Source: Vibrio nitrifigilis
Lineage (GTDB): Bacteria > Pseudomonadota > Gammaproteobacteria > Enterobacterales > Vibrionaceae
Direction of reading: 5' to 3'
Assembly (NCBI RefSeq): GCF_015686695.1
Contig: NZ_JADPMR010000001.1
Coordinates: forward strand, 1,178,001 to 1,242,000
DNA length: 64,000 nucleotides
In this document: positions 27,491 through 36,963 of the stretch, in pieces
Layout of the letters: every line of letters starts with the position of its first letter
How positions within the stretch are numbered: the stretch's first letter is position 1
Position numbers and translations under genes: made by a program
The notes under the pieces: generated by a model
The model's database searches: none
Seen by the model: only the letters and a program-made list of their open reading frames with translations
What the model was told of the DNA's origin: nothing

Positions 27491-29767
27491 TTACATTGAT
27501 TCAGTGAAAGTACGTGAGATTACGTCTTGTTGTTGCTCTGCAGTTAGAGAGTTAAAACGAACTGCGTAACCAGATACACGAATTGTTAATTGAGGGTATT
27601 TCTCTGGGTGTTCAACCGCGTCTAGAAGAGTATCACGGTTTAGAACGTTAACGTTCAAGTGTTGACCACCTTCTACACTTTCTTCGTGGTGGAAGTAACC
27701 GTCCATCAAACCTGCTAGGTTGGCGCGGCGAGAACCTTCTTCTTTACCTAAAGCATTAGGTACGATAGAGAATGTGTAAGAGATACCGTCTTGTGCGTCA
27801 GCAAATGGTAGTTTACCTACTGAAGTCAAAGATGCTACAGCACCTTTTTGGTCACGACCGTGCATTGGGTTTGCACCAGGACCAAATGGAGCGCCAGCAC
27901 GACGACCGTCAGGAGTGTTACCAGTTTTCTTACCGTACACAACGTTAGAAGTGATAGTAAGGATAGACTGAGTAGGGATAGCATCACGGTATGTTTTAAG
28001 TTCACGAATTTTGTTCATGAATACGCGAACAAGTTCACATGCGATGTCATCTACACGAGGGTCGTTGTTACCAAATTTAGGGTAATCACCTTCGATATCA
28101 AAGTCGATTGCTAGACCATCTTCGTCACGAACTGGTTTAACTTTTGCGTATTTGATTGCTGATAGAGAGTCAGCTGCAACAGAAAGACCAGCAATACCAC
28201 ATGCCATTGTACGTTTAACATGTAGATCGTGAAGAGCCATTAGAGACGCTTCGTAGCTGTATTTGTCGTGCATGAAGTGGATAGCATTCAATGCAGTCAC
28301 GTATTGTTTTGCCAACCAGTCCATGAAGTGGTCCATTTTATCCCAAAGTTCGTCGTAGTTAAGAACTTCAGAAGTGATTTTAGGCATTTCTGGGCCAACT
28401 TGAATTTTCAGTTTTTCGTCTACACCACCGTTAATAGTGTAAAGCATGGTTTTCGCAAGGTTAGCACGAGCACCGAAGAACTGCATTTGTTTACCAACAA
28501 CCATTGGTGATACACAACATGCGATTGCGTAGTCATCAGAGTTGAAGTCTGGACGCATTAGGTCGTCGTTTTCATACTGGATAGATGAAGTATCGATTGA
28601 CACTTTTGCACAGAATTTTTTGAAGCCTTCAGGAAGTTTTTCAGACCAAAGAACAGTAGTGTTTGGCTCTGGAGAAGGACCCATAGTGTATAGGCTGTTT
28701 AAGAAACGGAAGTTAGTTTTAGAAACTAGAGTACGTCCGTCAAGACCCATACCACCTACTGACTCAGTTGCCCAGATTGGGTCGCCTGAGAATAGTTCAT
28801 CGTATTCAGGAGTACGTAGGAAACGAACCATACGTAGTTTCATTACGAAGTGGTCAACAAGTTCTTGAGCTTGAGCTTCAGTCAGTTTACCTGCAGCGAT
28901 ATCACGTTCGATGAAGATATCTAGGAAAGTAGAAGTACGACCTAGAGACATTGCCGCGCCGTTTTGAGATTTAACAGCAGCTAGGTAACCGAAGTAAGTC
29001 CATTGAATTGCTTCTTGAGCAGTTTCAGCTGGACGAGAAATATCACAACCGTATTTAGCAGCCATTTCTTTGATTTGGCCAAGAGCACGGTGTTGTTCTG
29101 CTACTTCTTCACGTAGTTGGATAGTTTCACGAAGATCAACGCCATTTTCTAAATCGCTTTGTAGCGAAGTGAATTGTGCGTATTTGTCTTTCATTAGGTA
29201 GTCAATACCGTAAAGAGCGATACGACGGTAGTCACCAATGATACGACCACGACCGTAAGCATCTGGAAGACCAGTTAAGATACCAGCTTTACGACATTTA
29301 AGAATTGAAGGAGTATATACGTCAAACACACCTTGGTTGTGAGTTTTACGATATTCAGTGTAGATTTTTTTAACTTCAGGGTCTAACTCGCGGTCGTATG
29401 CTTTGCAAGAACCTTCAACCATGCGGATACCACCGTTAGGGATAATCGCACGTTTTAGAGGAGCTTCAGTTTGAAGACCTACGATTTTTTCTAGGTCTTT
29501 GTTAATGTATCCAGCATCATGTGAAGTGATGGTAGAGATAACAGAAGTATCGAAATCAACAGGTGCGTGAGTCGCGTTTTCCTGTTTGATACCTTCCATT
29601 ACTTTAGCCCAAAGCGTTTTAGTGGCTTCAGTACCTTCAGAAACTAGGAAAGATTCGTCACCTTCATAAGGTGTGTAGTTCTTTTGAATAAAATCACGAA
29701 CGTTTACTTCATTTTGCCACTCACCGTCAGCAAAACCTTCCCAAGCTTTAGCAAATTGCTCTGCCAT
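27491..29767 (-). CDS. pflB: formate acetyltransferase (pyruvate formate-lyase)
   Basis: PflB (758 residues) converts pyruvate and CoA to acetyl-CoA and formate during fermentation. The adjacent catalytic cysteines are in IACCVSPM and the glycyl-radical site is the RVSGYAVRF segment near the C-terminus. The start MAEQFAKAWEGF (ATG at 29767) matches the family and has AGGTAGG upstream; the frame stays open for 53 more codons upstream, but that is leader. The gene lacks the usual upstream focA formate channel; the next gene upstream is an unrelated binding protein over 800 bases away. Codon choice looks highly biased, as for an abundant protein. Confidence 0.97.
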   Translation of the reverse strand: MAEQFAKAWEGFADGEWQNEVNVRDFIQKNYTPYEGDESFLVSEGTEATKTLWAKVMEGIKQENATHAPVDFDTSVISTITSHDAGYINKDLEKIVGLQTEAPLKRAIIPNGGIRMVEGSCKAYDRELDPEVKKIYTEYRKTHNQGVFDVYTPSILKCRKAGILTGLPDAYGRGRIIGDYRRIALYGIDYLMKDKYAQFTSLQSDLENGVDLRETIQLREEVAEQHRALGQIKEMAAKYGCDISRPAETAQEAIQWTYFGYLAAVKSQNGAAMSLGRTSTFLDIFIERDIAAGKLTEAQAQELVDHFVMKLRMVRFLRTPEYDELFSGDPIWATESVGGMGLDGRTLVSKTNFRFLNSLYTMGPSPEPNTTVLWSEKLPEGFKKFCAKVSIDTSSIQYENDDLMRPDFNSDDYAIACCVSPMVVGKQMQFFGARANLAKTMLYTINGGVDEKLKIQVGPEMPKITSEVLNYDELWDKMDHFMDWLAKQYVTALNAIHFMHDKYSYEASLMALHDLHVKRTMACGIAGLSVAADSLSAIKYAKVKPVRDEDGLAIDFDIEGDYPKFGNNDPRVDDIACELVRVFMNKIRELKTYRDAIPTQSILTITSNVVYGKKTGNTPDGRRAGAPFGPGANPMHGRDQKGAVASLTSVGKLPFADAQDGISYTFSIVPNALGKEEGSRRANLAGLMDGYFHHEESVEGGQHLNVNVLNRDTLLDAVEHPEKYPQLTIRVSGYAVRFNSLTAEQQQDVISRTFTESM

Positions 29768-30572
29768 GACATACCTACCTTTATTAGTAGAAAAAACACG
29801 TACTGTCTTAGCCGTTGAGCCAGCTATCCTTGATGGAGCAGTACACTCATAAAAATAACAATAGTTATACCCACTCAATACAACTGTATGAATATAGATA
29901 CTGTCATTTGTCTCGTTGGGAAACAATTTAAGCTAAAAAAAAGTAGCAAACCTTAAACTAAATCAATAAATCTTCAAAAATTGAAATAAAGTAAATGGTA
30001 ATGCTTCATTTCCTACTTATTGAGCGATTGAATTCTTGATTGGCCTTATTGCACGGCACTTCCAGCCACTTTTTTATCACGAAAATGATTCCCGCTTATT
30101 TTGTGTTCAACTTTATTGCTCATGTATTGTGACATGACTCACTTAAAGTTTAGTGACATAGGTGGAATTTTAACGATGTTATGTCGATATAAACCAGTAC
30201 AAGCGTGTGAGTTGCTGTGGTAACGCGATATTCTATAGTGGTGATTCAGTTACTAAACTCATCATGAACTAGGTGGTGATGAGCGATACCTGAACGCTAT
30301 CAAGGTGTAATATCAGAAGGTCATCAACGATCACAGGTTAACCTCAATTAGGGCAGAAATGGTTATTTCCTCATTTATTGCATATACAAAAGGCTGGTGA
30401 TAGCTTTAATGCGTCGGGCTAATCCACTCGCTTAAAAGACTTTCTCTTATATTTATTAATGGTTGCAGTGATCGCTCAAAAATTAAATAACGCTATACCT
30501 GAATGACCTTTAGATACTGGGTTCAGAGCGTTATCCGAGCACGGGTCAAATAGCGATTAAGGGAGTATGAAC
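29768..30572. other. long divergent regulatory region pflB / binding protein
   Basis: An 805-base gap with no gene that I can support. It holds the pflB leader, A+T-rich tracts near 29925-30000, one CRP-like palindrome, and a CTCATCA/TGATGAG inverted repeat at about 30258-30282. No exact FNR box (TTGAT-N4-ATCAA) was seen, which is odd for an anaerobically induced gene. Confidence 0.5.
30128..30143. promoter_or_regulatory. CRP-like site in the pflB upstream region
   Basis: TGTGACATGACTCACT fits TGTGA-N6-TCAC(A) with one change at the last base. It lies about 360 bases upstream of the pflB start and 430 upstream of the binding-protein gene, so which gene it would serve is unclear. Confidence 0.35.
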
Positions 30573-31349
30573 ATGAAAACATGGATAATTACGGCTGCTG
30601 TTCTGGCGACTGTTCTTGCTGGTAATACTCAAGCGAAAGAATGGACCACTGTTCGTTTCGGTATTGAAGGTGCTTATCCTCCCTTTAGTTGGACTGAGCC
30701 TGATGGATCACTGAAAGGATTTGATGTCGATATGGCCCATGCTCTGTGTAAACAGATGCAGGTCAAATGCAAAATTATCCGCCAAGATTGGGAGGGTATT
30801 ATTCCCTCTTTATTAGCGCGAAAATACGATGCCATTATTGCTGCCATGTCGATTACTGATTATCGCCGTAAGCAAGTCGATTTTACTCATAAATATGCGC
30901 TCATTCCTAATAAGTTTATTGCGAAAAAAGGAACTCATATCGATTTCACTAAGGAAGGGTTGAAAGGGGTCAAAATTGGTGTGCAACGTGCCACAACACA
31001 CGAGAAATACCTTTCCGACAATTATGGTGATTCTGTGGATATTGTGCGTTACGGATCATTTGACGAAGCGTACTTAGATCTTGCTAATGGGAGAATTGCT
31101 GCAGTATTAGGGGATGCTTCTGCTCTTGAAGAAGGTATGCTCAAAAAGCCTGGTGGCGATCAGTATCATTTTGTAGGTCCGACATTGACTGATCCTAAAT
31201 GGTTTGGTGAGGGATTTGGTATTGCAGTACGTAAACAGGATAAAGATCTGACTCAACAACTTAACGTAGCCATCGATCAGGTCAGAGCGAGTGGCGTATA
31301 TAAACAGATTGAAGCGAAATATTTTACTTATGATGTGTTTGGGAATTAG
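30573..31349 (+). CDS. periplasmic amino-acid-type substrate-binding protein
   Basis: The 258-residue protein has a signal peptide (MKTWIITAAVLATVLAGNTQA) and a bilobed type II binding domain: the start VRFGIEGAYPPFSW and the KYDAIIAAMSIT motif near 88-99 are those of the ArgT/HisJ/ArtJ group that binds lysine, arginine, ornithine or histidine. No permease or ATPase genes are nearby, so it must share a transporter encoded elsewhere or act in sensing. The second ATG (30573) is 7 bases from GGGAG; the first (30567) is too close. Confidence 0.87.
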   Translation: MKTWIITAAVLATVLAGNTQAKEWTTVRFGIEGAYPPFSWTEPDGSLKGFDVDMAHALCKQMQVKCKIIRQDWEGIIPSLLARKYDAIIAAMSITDYRRKQVDFTHKYALIPNKFIAKKGTHIDFTKEGLKGVKIGVQRATTHEKYLSDNYGDSVDIVRYGSFDEAYLDLANGRIAAVLGDASALEEGMLKKPGGDQYHFVGPTLTDPKWFGEGFGIAVRKQDKDLTQQLNVAIDQVRASGVYKQIEAKYFTYDVFGN

Positions 31350-31452
31350 ACGTTTTTATCCGTTGTGCTTTTATTAGTATTGTCGGGGCGGGTCTCAAAC
31401 TCTCGAACATAGTTGCTAGGGAGGCTGAAAGCGCGTCACTGGTTTGGAGGAT

Positions 31453-31490
31453 AAAAAGCCCGTTAGCATGGATAACAATTAAACGGGCTA
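31453..31490 (-). terminator. probable terminator of xthA
   Basis: TAGCCCGTT and AACGGGCT pair across a 17-base loop and, on the minus strand, are followed by TTTTTAT. It lies 24 bases past the xthA stop codon. The long loop lowers confidence. Confidence 0.55.
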
Positions 31491-31513
31491 GATTGACTAG
31501 GCGATAGCCATGT

Positions 31514-32323
31514 CTACTGTTGGAATACGGACCAGATAGGTGCGTGATCGGACGGTTTTTCTATACCGCGCAGCTCGTAATCGATGCCTGACTCTTGACA
31601 GATTGCTGCCAGTTTAGGTGTCGCCAAAATGACATCGATTCGTAACCCTCGGTTATCATCAAAACCTCGTGAACGATAGTCAAACCACGAATATTGATCG
31701 TTAACATCAGGATGAACTTGACGGAAGGTATCAACAAAACCCCAATCGATTAACGTTTGCAGCCACTCTCTTTCTTCAGGTTGGAATGAACATTTGCCTG
31801 TTTTCAACCAACGCTTGCGGTTCGGCTCACCAATGCCAATATCGGCATCGATAGGGCTGATATTGATATCACCCATAACGATGAGATTATCGTCACTTGT
31901 GTGATAATCATTTAGGTACTGCATCAAATCTTTGTAGAATTGACGTTTGTATGGGTATTTCGTCTCATGGTTAATGTTATCCCCTTGAGGGAAATAGCCG
32001 TTTAATACGGTTGTTTTTTCACCTTGTTCGTTTTCAAAGGTGGCCATGATCATACGTTTTTGGTGCTCTTCACTATCGGTAGGAAAACCGTAACGAACAT
32101 CAACCGGTTCTTGTTTACATAACATGGCGACACCATAATGTGCCTTTTGACCATGGAAGTAGACTTTGTAACCCATAGCTTCAACGTCAGCAACAGGGAA
32201 GGCATCATTGTGTACTTTGATTTCTTGTAAGCCAATAACGTCGGGTTGATGTTTGTCGATAAGGGCTTGCAGTTGGTGAAGGCGAGCGCGTAAGCCATTG
32301 ATATTAAAGCTAACAACTTTCAT
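31514..32323 (-). CDS. xthA: exodeoxyribonuclease III
   Basis: ExoIII (269 residues) is the main AP endonuclease and 3'-5' exonuclease of base-excision repair. The MKVVSFNINGLRAR start with its catalytic Asn, LQEIKVHND (metal-binding Glu), GDINISPIDADIG and the final SDHAPIW (catalytic Asp-His) are all in place. It is monocistronic by position, with a terminator-like hairpin downstream. Confidence 0.96.
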   Translation of the reverse strand: MKVVSFNINGLRARLHQLQALIDKHQPDVIGLQEIKVHNDAFPVADVEAMGYKVYFHGQKAHYGVAMLCKQEPVDVRYGFPTDSEEHQKRMIMATFENEQGEKTTVLNGYFPQGDNINHETKYPYKRQFYKDLMQYLNDYHTSDDNLIVMGDINISPIDADIGIGEPNRKRWLKTGKCSFQPEEREWLQTLIDWGFVDTFRQVHPDVNDQYSWFDYRSRGFDDNRGLRIDVILATPKLAAICQESGIDYELRGIEKPSDHAPIWSVFQQ

Positions 32324-32431
32324 TATCTGTCCTTTGCTGGTTAACCTATCTTGTGAGATAGTCTTCTGTGACCCATATTACCATGTAGGCTGGATGCCTC
32401 AACCTTGTTTATCTACGGGTTATTAGCCAAC

Positions 32432-32599
32432 TTATGTTGGGTTTGGCTCAGATTTCTTTTCTAGATCTTGCCTTACTATCTCTAGCGCAGCTAAAGCAAC
32501 CTTTGGATCGACGTTATTGGTTTCTAGTAGATAAATTAGATCAACGGCTAATTTAATTTCGTCTGGCGCTTGCTCAAGTGATGGGGTTGATTGACTCAT
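32432..32599 (-). CDS. ybaM: DUF2496 small protein YbaM
   Basis: A 55-residue gene found by reading the gap after priC. The core APDEIKLAVDLIYLLETN, followed by VALAALEIVRQDLEKK, matches E. coli YbaM (APDDVKLAVDLIVLLE...). Its ATG overlaps the priC stop codon (TAATG), so translation is coupled. The priC-ybaM pairing is the same in E. coli. Its function is unknown. Confidence 0.9.
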   Translation of the reverse strand: MSQSTPSLEQAPDEIKLAVDLIYLLETNNVDPKVALAALEIVRQDLEKKSEPNPT

Positions 32600-33147
32600 T
32601 ACTGATTTCTCTCGCGATAAGTGATTTGATTTTCCAGTTTAGTTTTAGCGGTTTGACAGCGTTTTAACCGTTGCTCTACCGCTAGTAGCGCACTTTGAGC
32701 CATCTGTTTTTCATTAAAAGGCGCATTGTCCAGGGCATATTGTTTATCTTGAACCATGTCAGCAAGACGTCTTTCCCATTCTTGATGTTGTGCTAATTCT
32801 TGATAAAGCGTGCTAATCGGTTTGCGATAATAAGACGCGTGTTTGGGTTCATGGCTGCGCACGTTGGTGGTTGAAATTTCGCGCTGAATTGCGCTGATCT
32901 GTGCTAATAATCTTTCCGTTAAATATTCCGCTCGGCTTTGCGTGAGTCGCTTTGAGTCTTGTTCGCGAATTAAGCTTTCTAGTGTACTTTTCGTTTCTTG
33001 TACGCAGGGGGTGAGCAATTTTGCGTGACAATGAAAGAGTATATCATCGAATAATGGCAAGTGATGTTCGCCGCGTTGCCGATCTAAATTAGCAGCTTGA
33101 ACGCTCAGAGTTTCTAACAATTGTCTAATGTGGCTAAAATCTTTCAT
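32599..33147 (-). CDS. priC: primosomal replication protein PriC
   Basis: PriC (182 residues) helps reload the DnaB helicase at stalled forks independently of PriA. The chain is all-helical and charged; the QEWERRLADMV segment near 122-132 and the C-terminal RLKRCQTAKTKLENQI stretch are family features, with low overall conservation as usual. It follows dinG after 18 bases and overlaps ybaM, so dinG-priC-ybaM likely form one repair/restart transcript. Confidence 0.85.
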   Translation of the reverse strand: MKDFSHIRQLLETLSVQAANLDRQRGEHHLPLFDDILFHCHAKLLTPCVQETKSTLESLIREQDSKRLTQSRAEYLTERLLAQISAIQREISTTNVRSHEPKHASYYRKPISTLYQELAQHQEWERRLADMVQDKQYALDNAPFNEKQMAQSALLAVEQRLKRCQTAKTKLENQITYRERNQ

Positions 33148-33165
33148 AACTGGTTTCCCGAGTCA

Positions 33166-35241
33166 TTAATATTCAATGTTGCGCTTAAACGGTGGAAGTG
33201 AATCAAGTAATTGTTTCCCATAACGTTTAGAGACAATACGTCGATCGAGTATCACTACACGTCCTGAATCGCGTTCTTTACGTAATAACCGCCCAACTGA
33301 CTGTATCAGTTTTTTACTGGCTTCAGGAACGGTAATCTGCATAAACGGGTTGCCACCGCGATTTTGAATATATTCAGCATGTGCTTGTTCTACTGGTGAT
33401 GTCGGAACTGCAAACGGAATTTTTGTGATCACCAAGTTTTCCAATAACTCACCAGGTAAGTCTAATCCCTCAGAAAAGCTTCCTGTGCCAAATAAAACAC
33501 TAGTTTTTTGCTTTTTGATTAGATTTTTATGTTTTTTTAGAATTTCATTACGTGACTTTGTTCCTTGAAGTTGTAGCGTCCACCCCTTGCTTTTACAAAT
33601 GGGTGTGATGTATTCAGCGACTTCTTTCATTTGCCAATAAGATGAAAAGAGCACCAGGTTGGCTTTATTGGGCTCGATAAAGTGTTCTAAGCGTTGCGAC
33701 AAATACTGAGTAAATTGCGGTGCTGCTGGCTCATAATCCATTTTAGGAATCAGTAACTCTGCCTGCTGTTTATAGTCAAACGGTGAGGCAAGCGCTAAAA
33801 ATTGAACACCGTCTTCTTCTTTTTCACTGATCCCAGCTTGGCGACAGAAATAATGAAAAGAGTTAAGTGCTCGCATCGTGGCTGATACCAAAACGGCGCC
33901 AATGCATCGGCTCCACAGTTGTTGGTCTAACTGCCAACCTATTTCAAGGGGAGCGACATTAACAATGAAGTCACGATCACGCTCCGGACTTACCTCTAAC
34001 CAACGTGCTAAAGGTGCGGCTTTATCAGGTACTACCTCTGCCATTAAGGCCCAAACTTGCTGCAAGTTTTCCAAGCGTTGAATATAAAATCCGAGCTCTG
34101 TTAAAGCGGGTTCCGCGAGACGAGACGATAATTCCCCCTCTTTTACTCTTTCTGCGATTAAATCGGCAATTTTCGATACTGCTTGATTGGCTTTTTGACT
34201 GTCGCGTTTTAGTTCTTTCGCTTGTTCTTCTAACCAATCGGGGAGTTCACCGTTTTCAAAGCGAAACACGCCTTCTTCAAATCCCTCGATATTAAAGCGA
34301 TTTGGTAATTGCGAGAGTGTTGGTATCAATTGCTGGAAGCTTTCTTGAGCTTGATTGCGAAAGCGAGATACACGTTTTTCGTCAGCCAAATTAGAAAATT
34401 TAGCCAATGACTGGTTAAGCTTCTCTAGCCAACTTGCCGCTCCCTTTAATGTTGCTGATGCAGAAGAGTGATCGCGAGCAACATGAGGTAAATGATGCGC
34501 TTCATCAAATACATAAATGGTGTTCTCTGGTTCTGGTAAAATGACACCGCCACCGAGGTTAGCATCAGACATGACTAGGCTATGGTTGGCAATAATGACA
34601 TCATTTTTATCTAATTCCGCACGAGCTTTCTGAAAGGGGCAGTGACGGTGAGCTGCAAAACTATGATTACACGTGTGCTTATCACTAACGATCAATTGCC
34701 AGATAGCATCATCTATCGGGTCTGGCCAAGAGTCTCTATCGCCGTCCCAACGCTGCTGAGCTAATTCGTGATAGAGCTTTTGCAGTAACTCGATATCGGC
34801 TTGTTTGGGTTTGATTTCAAACATGGCCATTTGGCCACCATCAACTCCGGCAGCAGAGGCAAGCTTTTCTGCGCAGCAGTAACGTTGTCGTCCTTTGGCC
34901 ACGATAAAAGAGAAATTTAAATCGGTAATGCGGCGAAAGAGTGGGAGATCTTTATTAAGAAGCTGTTCTTGAAGCGCAACCGTAGCTGTAGAAATGACCA
35001 CTTTGCGATTATTAGCGATCGCAACTGGAATCGCCCCCATGAGGTAAGACAACGATTTACCAATCCCTGTACCCGCTTCAGCCACTAACATACGATTCGT
35101 TTTGTGGTAGCTACCACTCAAACTTTTGGCAATTTCAGCCACCAAATAGTTTTGTGCTCGGCGAGGTACAAAATTATCGAGTTGTGCTTGCAGGTTTTGA
35201 TAGCTATTTCGTATGGATTTTTGAACGTTTGGGCTAAGCAT
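33166..35241 (-). CDS. dinG: ATP-dependent DNA helicase DinG
   Basis: DinG (691 residues) is an SOS-linked, iron-sulfur 5'-3' helicase of the XPD family that removes R-loops and D-loops. Walker A is AEAGTGIGKS near residues 53-62. Cysteines of the iron-sulfur domain appear in RYCCAEK and HTCNHSF...HCPF (about 120-205), and the helicase box VFDEAHH is near 244. The ATG at 35241 (MLSPNVQKSIRNSY) matches vibrio relatives and has GAGAG upstream. The shorter YoaA paralogue is excluded by length and N-terminus. Confidence 0.93.
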   Translation of the reverse strand: MLSPNVQKSIRNSYQNLQAQLDNFVPRRAQNYLVAEIAKSLSGSYHKTNRMLVAEAGTGIGKSLSYLMGAIPVAIANNRKVVISTATVALQEQLLNKDLPLFRRITDLNFSFIVAKGRQRYCCAEKLASAAGVDGGQMAMFEIKPKQADIELLQKLYHELAQQRWDGDRDSWPDPIDDAIWQLIVSDKHTCNHSFAAHRHCPFQKARAELDKNDVIIANHSLVMSDANLGGGVILPEPENTIYVFDEAHHLPHVARDHSSASATLKGAASWLEKLNQSLAKFSNLADEKRVSRFRNQAQESFQQLIPTLSQLPNRFNIEGFEEGVFRFENGELPDWLEEQAKELKRDSQKANQAVSKIADLIAERVKEGELSSRLAEPALTELGFYIQRLENLQQVWALMAEVVPDKAAPLARWLEVSPERDRDFIVNVAPLEIGWQLDQQLWSRCIGAVLVSATMRALNSFHYFCRQAGISEKEEDGVQFLALASPFDYKQQAELLIPKMDYEPAAPQFTQYLSQRLEHFIEPNKANLVLFSSYWQMKEVAEYITPICKSKGWTLQLQGTKSRNEILKKHKNLIKKQKTSVLFGTGSFSEGLDLPGELLENLVITKIPFAVPTSPVEQAHAEYIQNRGGNPFMQITVPEASKKLIQSVGRLLRKERDSGRVVILDRRIVSKRYGKQLLDSLPPFKRNIEY

Positions 35242-35755
35242 AATGGCTCTCATCATCAAGACGGGCGGAGTCTACCACAGATCGTTACTTAACAAGTAGT
35301 TCGCTAAAACAACACTGTTTTAAATCAAATGTAGATCTCGTTCACAAAAAAAGATTGAACCTTCATGTAGTTAAAGGATTATTTACGATTCAAAAATATA
35401 AATCTCCATACGTGGTTAATTGGCTTTATAAAATTCTAAATATTGATACATTTTACCCTTATAAAGAGATAATTATCCGGTAATGCTAACCAATTGATAG
35501 TGATGAAAATTGATGTTTTTGTATGATTTTTAAGCGTTTTTTACATCGGTTTTTAATTAAGATTATGAAAAATAAGGATTTTTATGTTTTTTTAACTTGG
35601 CTTTTAGAGTATTTGACACTTAGAATTTTCTTTTGCAATCTTAGTTCCGAATTTAGTGGCGATGGTGAATAACCGTAGAGTTGTCAGCCATCATCAATAA
35701 CAAAAAGGGAACCGGGCAAAGGATCTCCCGATTTAAGAAAAGGCAGTGGATTATT
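35242..35755. other. A+T-rich promoter region of the porin gene
   Basis: About 500 bases, strongly A+T-rich, between divergent dinG and the porin gene. There are many A and T tracts of the kind bound by H-NS or ToxR in vibrios, but no single site that I can defend. No small gene was seen. Confidence 0.5.
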
Positions 35756-36808
35756 ATGAAAAAGACTCTTTTAGCACTAGCAGTGCTTGCATCAGTAGCT
35801 GGGACTGCTAATGCAGCTGAGATTTTAAAAACAGATTCTGCATCAGTAGACTTCTACGGTCAATTGCGTGAAGAACTTAAACAAATCGACTACGATGATG
35901 GCGCAAAAAGTACTGACACTTCAACCACGTTGAAATCAGGTTCTTCTCGTGCTGGTGTTACAGCAGCATACGCGCTTACTGATGATCTTAAAGCTCTAGC
36001 ATCAGTAGAGTTCGGTATCGGCCAATCTAACAGTGGCGACAACCGTAAACACTGGATCGGTATTTCTTCTGATAAATACGGTACTCTAACTCTAGGTAAA
36101 CAAAGCATCATCACTGATGACGTTTGGGGTGTTGAAAACGACTGGATAGGTTACGGTTACAGTGTACTTCCAGAAGCATCTGGTTACGACATGAACTGGA
36201 CTCAAAACGCTGAACTTCGCTACGACGTTGAAGGCGACGCTGGCTGGTTAAAAGTTGCTTACGGTTATGACAACGGTAACGAAGACCCAACTACTGCTGA
36301 ATTGTACCTAGGTACTACAGTAGGTAGCTTCGACATCTACGGTGGTGTTGGTTACCAAGAAGACAAAACGTCTTCAACTTCTACTGCAAACAAAACGTTC
36401 ACTGGCACAGATAACGCTACTTACACTGTTGCTACAACAACAACATCAGTTAGTGACACTGAACTTAAACACGGTATGTTGACTGTTAACTACAATGGCG
36501 ACGGCTGGAACTTAGGTACTACTTACTGGCACGCAGAAGTTAAAGACAACGATGCTAACACTAAGTTGACTTCAGACTCTTACGTTGTTGCTGGTGCTTA
36601 CAGCATCACTAAGAAAACTTCTTTATACGGTGGTTACGAATACATCAACGACTTCCAATCAGAAGGCAACACATACAATAACGTATACGGCGGTGTTTTA
36701 TACCAATACGCAAGCTGGACTAAACTATACGCAGAAACTGGTTACACAGATTCAGACGTTACAAACAGCGACAGCTACTACGGTGTAGGTGTACGTGTAT
36801 ACTGGTAA
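35756..36808 (+). CDS. ompT: outer-membrane general porin (V. cholerae OmpT type)
   Basis: The 350-residue precursor has a signal peptide (MKKTLLALAVLASVAGTANA) and a mature 16-strand-porin-like sequence beginning AEILKTDSASVDFYGQL. The typical porin segments LASVEFGIG and GTLTLGKQ follow. The last residue is Trp (VRVYW), an accepted terminal aromatic for barrel assembly. The place beside dinG matches V. cholerae OmpT, a CRP- and ToxR-controlled trimeric porin (not the E. coli protease of the same name). Codon use is strongly biased, as expected for an abundant protein. The start has GTGGA nearby; an in-frame extension to 35681 would bury the signal peptide. Confidence 0.82.
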   Translation: MKKTLLALAVLASVAGTANAAEILKTDSASVDFYGQLREELKQIDYDDGAKSTDTSTTLKSGSSRAGVTAAYALTDDLKALASVEFGIGQSNSGDNRKHWIGISSDKYGTLTLGKQSIITDDVWGVENDWIGYGYSVLPEASGYDMNWTQNAELRYDVEGDAGWLKVAYGYDNGNEDPTTAELYLGTTVGSFDIYGGVGYQEDKTSSTSTANKTFTGTDNATYTVATTTTSVSDTELKHGMLTVNYNGDGWNLGTTYWHAEVKDNDANTKLTSDSYVVAGAYSITKKTSLYGGYEYINDFQSEGNTYNNVYGGVLYQYASWTKLYAETGYTDSDVTNSDSYYGVGVRVYW

Positions 36809-36825
36809 TCACTAGTATCATATTT

Positions 36826-36854
36826 AAAAGCTCGGCTATTGCCGGGCTTTTTTC
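36826..36854 (+). terminator. terminator of the porin gene
   Basis: AAAAGCTCGGC/GCCGGGCTTTTTT with a TATT loop and one G-T pair; strong T-run; 17 bases past the stop codon. Confidence 0.88.
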
Positions 36855-36963
36855 TTTTTAAAAAATAGTTATCTTAACCAATAAGAATTTACTGTTTTTT
36901 CAAAAGAAATTGGTAGAATTAGAGTTGATCAAGTATTTAGTAACAACTTATAAAGGAATAAAA

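Noticed and set aside
28542..28868. 108-codon plus-strand frame opposite pflB
   Set aside because: Shadow of strongly biased pflB codons on the other strand.
29768..29926. 53-codon in-frame extension of pflB
   Set aside because: The family start MAEQFAKAWEGF has its own ribosome site; the extension has no PflB-like sequence.
30007..30045. FNR-like half sites (TTGAG, TTGAA, TTGAT) upstream of pflB
   Set aside because: None forms the TTGAT-N4-ATCAA palindrome; chance matches are expected in A+T-rich DNA.
35325..35345. CRP-like sequence upstream of the porin gene (TGTAGATCTCGTTCACA)
   Set aside because: The half sites are spaced one base too far apart and the left half is poor.
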